A stretch of 13,392 bases of DNA, taken from contig WJKQ01000036.1 of the NCBI GenBank assembly GCA_014728975.1, forward strand, positions 1 to 13,392, read 5' to 3'. Under the pieces are notes generated by a model. That model did not search any database. It saw only the letters and a program-made list of their open reading frames with translations, and was not told where the DNA came from. How positions within the stretch are numbered: position 1 is the first letter of the stretch; each line of letters opens with the position of its first letter. The position numbers and the translations under genes are program-made. Below are positions 12,873 to 13,392 of the stretch, piece by piece. This DNA is from Candidatus Peregrinibacteria bacterium. Lineage in GTDB: Bacteria > Patescibacteriota > Gracilibacteria > UBA1369 > LOWO2-01-FULL-3.

Positions 12873-13392
12873 CTATTTAAGATATTTTTGGCGGTTTTGG
12901 TTGTGTTCTTCATTTGTTGTCGAGTAAATGACTTCGCCTGTATCGGGAGTTGTTAAGTAAAACCAATAATTACTTTCTTTAGGGTAAAGTGCCGCTTTTA
13001 TGCTTTCGGTGCCCGGGTTTGATATGGGTCCGGGCGGTAGTCCTTTATATTTACGAGTATTGTATGGCGAGTCTATATTGAGATCCTGCGATGTTATTTC
13101 TCTATCGTCTGTAATATATAAAAGTGCGGCGTCTGCTCCGAGCGGCCAGTCGTTTTCCAACCGTTTCCAGAGTATACCCGAAACGATTTTTCTGTTTTTT
13201 TCTCCGAATACTTCATTTTCTATTATTGAGGCCATAGTTATGATTTCATGTATGGAATAATCATTCAATTTGCTTTCCTCCAGGTTTTTATCAATCTCCA
13301 TCCATTTTTTTTCGAAATTATCCAGTGTCAGGTAGAGTATGTCGTGAGGGGAAAAGTCCGCGAAATTAAGAAAATATGTGTCCGGATAGAGA
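12873..13392 (-). CDS. mltG: Endolytic murein transglycosylase MltG (YceG-like), C-terminal part, 5' end outside window
   Basis: 173 codons of the C-terminal catalytic domain; the frame runs off the right edge of the window. MltG is an inner-membrane lytic transglycosylase that cuts nascent glycan strands and is thought to set their length. The visible sequence opens with LYPDTYFLNFADF, matching the family's LFPDTY motif, then MASIIENEVFGEKNRKIVSG, where the Glu of SIIEN corresponds to the catalytic Glu218 of E. coli (ASIVEKET). YNTRKYKGLPPGPISNPG is the highly conserved substrate-groove loop and the tail SIKAALYPKESNYWFYL through HNQNRQKYLK also matches. The LQTDP segment of E. coli is LGADA here. 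It ends in TAG. Two unknown genes follow it on the same strand. Confidence 0.96.
   Translation of the reverse strand, partial: LYPDTYFLNFADFSPHDILYLTLDNFEKKWMEIDKNLEESKLNDYSIHEIITMASIIENEVFGEKNRKIVSGILWKRLENDWPLGADAALLYITDDREITSQDLNIDSPYNTRKYKGLPPGPISNPGTESIKAALYPKESNYWFYLTTPDTGEVIYSTTNEEHNQNRQKYLK

Overview
The window looks like chromosomal DNA from an AT-rich, small-genome bacterium, most likely a member of the Candidate Phyla Radiation (Patescibacteria). This is an inference from gene content, not a phylogeny. The signs are a very large secreted beta-helix protein with an acidic stalk, calcium-binding thrombospondin-3-like loops and an Ig-like tail; a FecR-domain protein with an Ig-like C-terminus of a type I associate with these phyla; and a short operon of housekeeping genes interrupted by unrecognised small proteins. 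Almost no start codon has a Shine-Dalgarno sequence. The standard stop-codon reading works throughout: no in-frame TGA interrupts any gene, so the UGA=Gly code of Gracilibacteria/Absconditabacteria does not apply.

Layout. Positions 1-357 are the 3' end of groEL, closed by a clear intrinsic terminator (380-407). A near-consensus extended -10 promoter (423-451) then drives a 1491-aa exported protein (479-4954). It has a signal peptide, a CSLREA-like N-terminus, a long right-handed beta-helix with about twelve ~64-residue super-repeats, a Glu-rich segment with a strict four-residue hydrophobic period, a TSP3-like calcium region, a tandemly duplicated domain and a final Ig-like domain. From 5024 to 8355 there is a tight four-gene plus-strand cluster: a 127-aa putative tail-anchored protein of unknown function, pyrH (UMP kinase), frr (ribosome recycling factor) and an rseP-type site-2 protease with three PDZ modules. 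After a 238-bp gap without recognisable DnaA boxes comes dnaA (8594-10027), then a membrane-anchored FecR-domain protein (10088-11446).

The last 2 kb is on the minus strand. mltG (endolytic murein transglycosylase, 5' end outside the window) is followed downstream by two unrecognised genes of 258 and 187 codons, both with apparent TTG starts. The last of these converges on the FecR gene, and their stop codons interleave over four bases.

How the parts relate. pyrH-frr-rseP and dnaA are core functions (nucleotide supply, translation recycling, membrane proteolysis, replication initiation). The 1491-aa protein and the FecR-domain protein are the cell-surface part: both have acidic low-complexity linkers and Ig-like C-terminal modules, and both are predicted to face outside. 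The parts most likely to be undescribed are the surface protein's acidic rod, the 127-aa protein leading the pyrH cluster, and the two unknown genes behind mltG.
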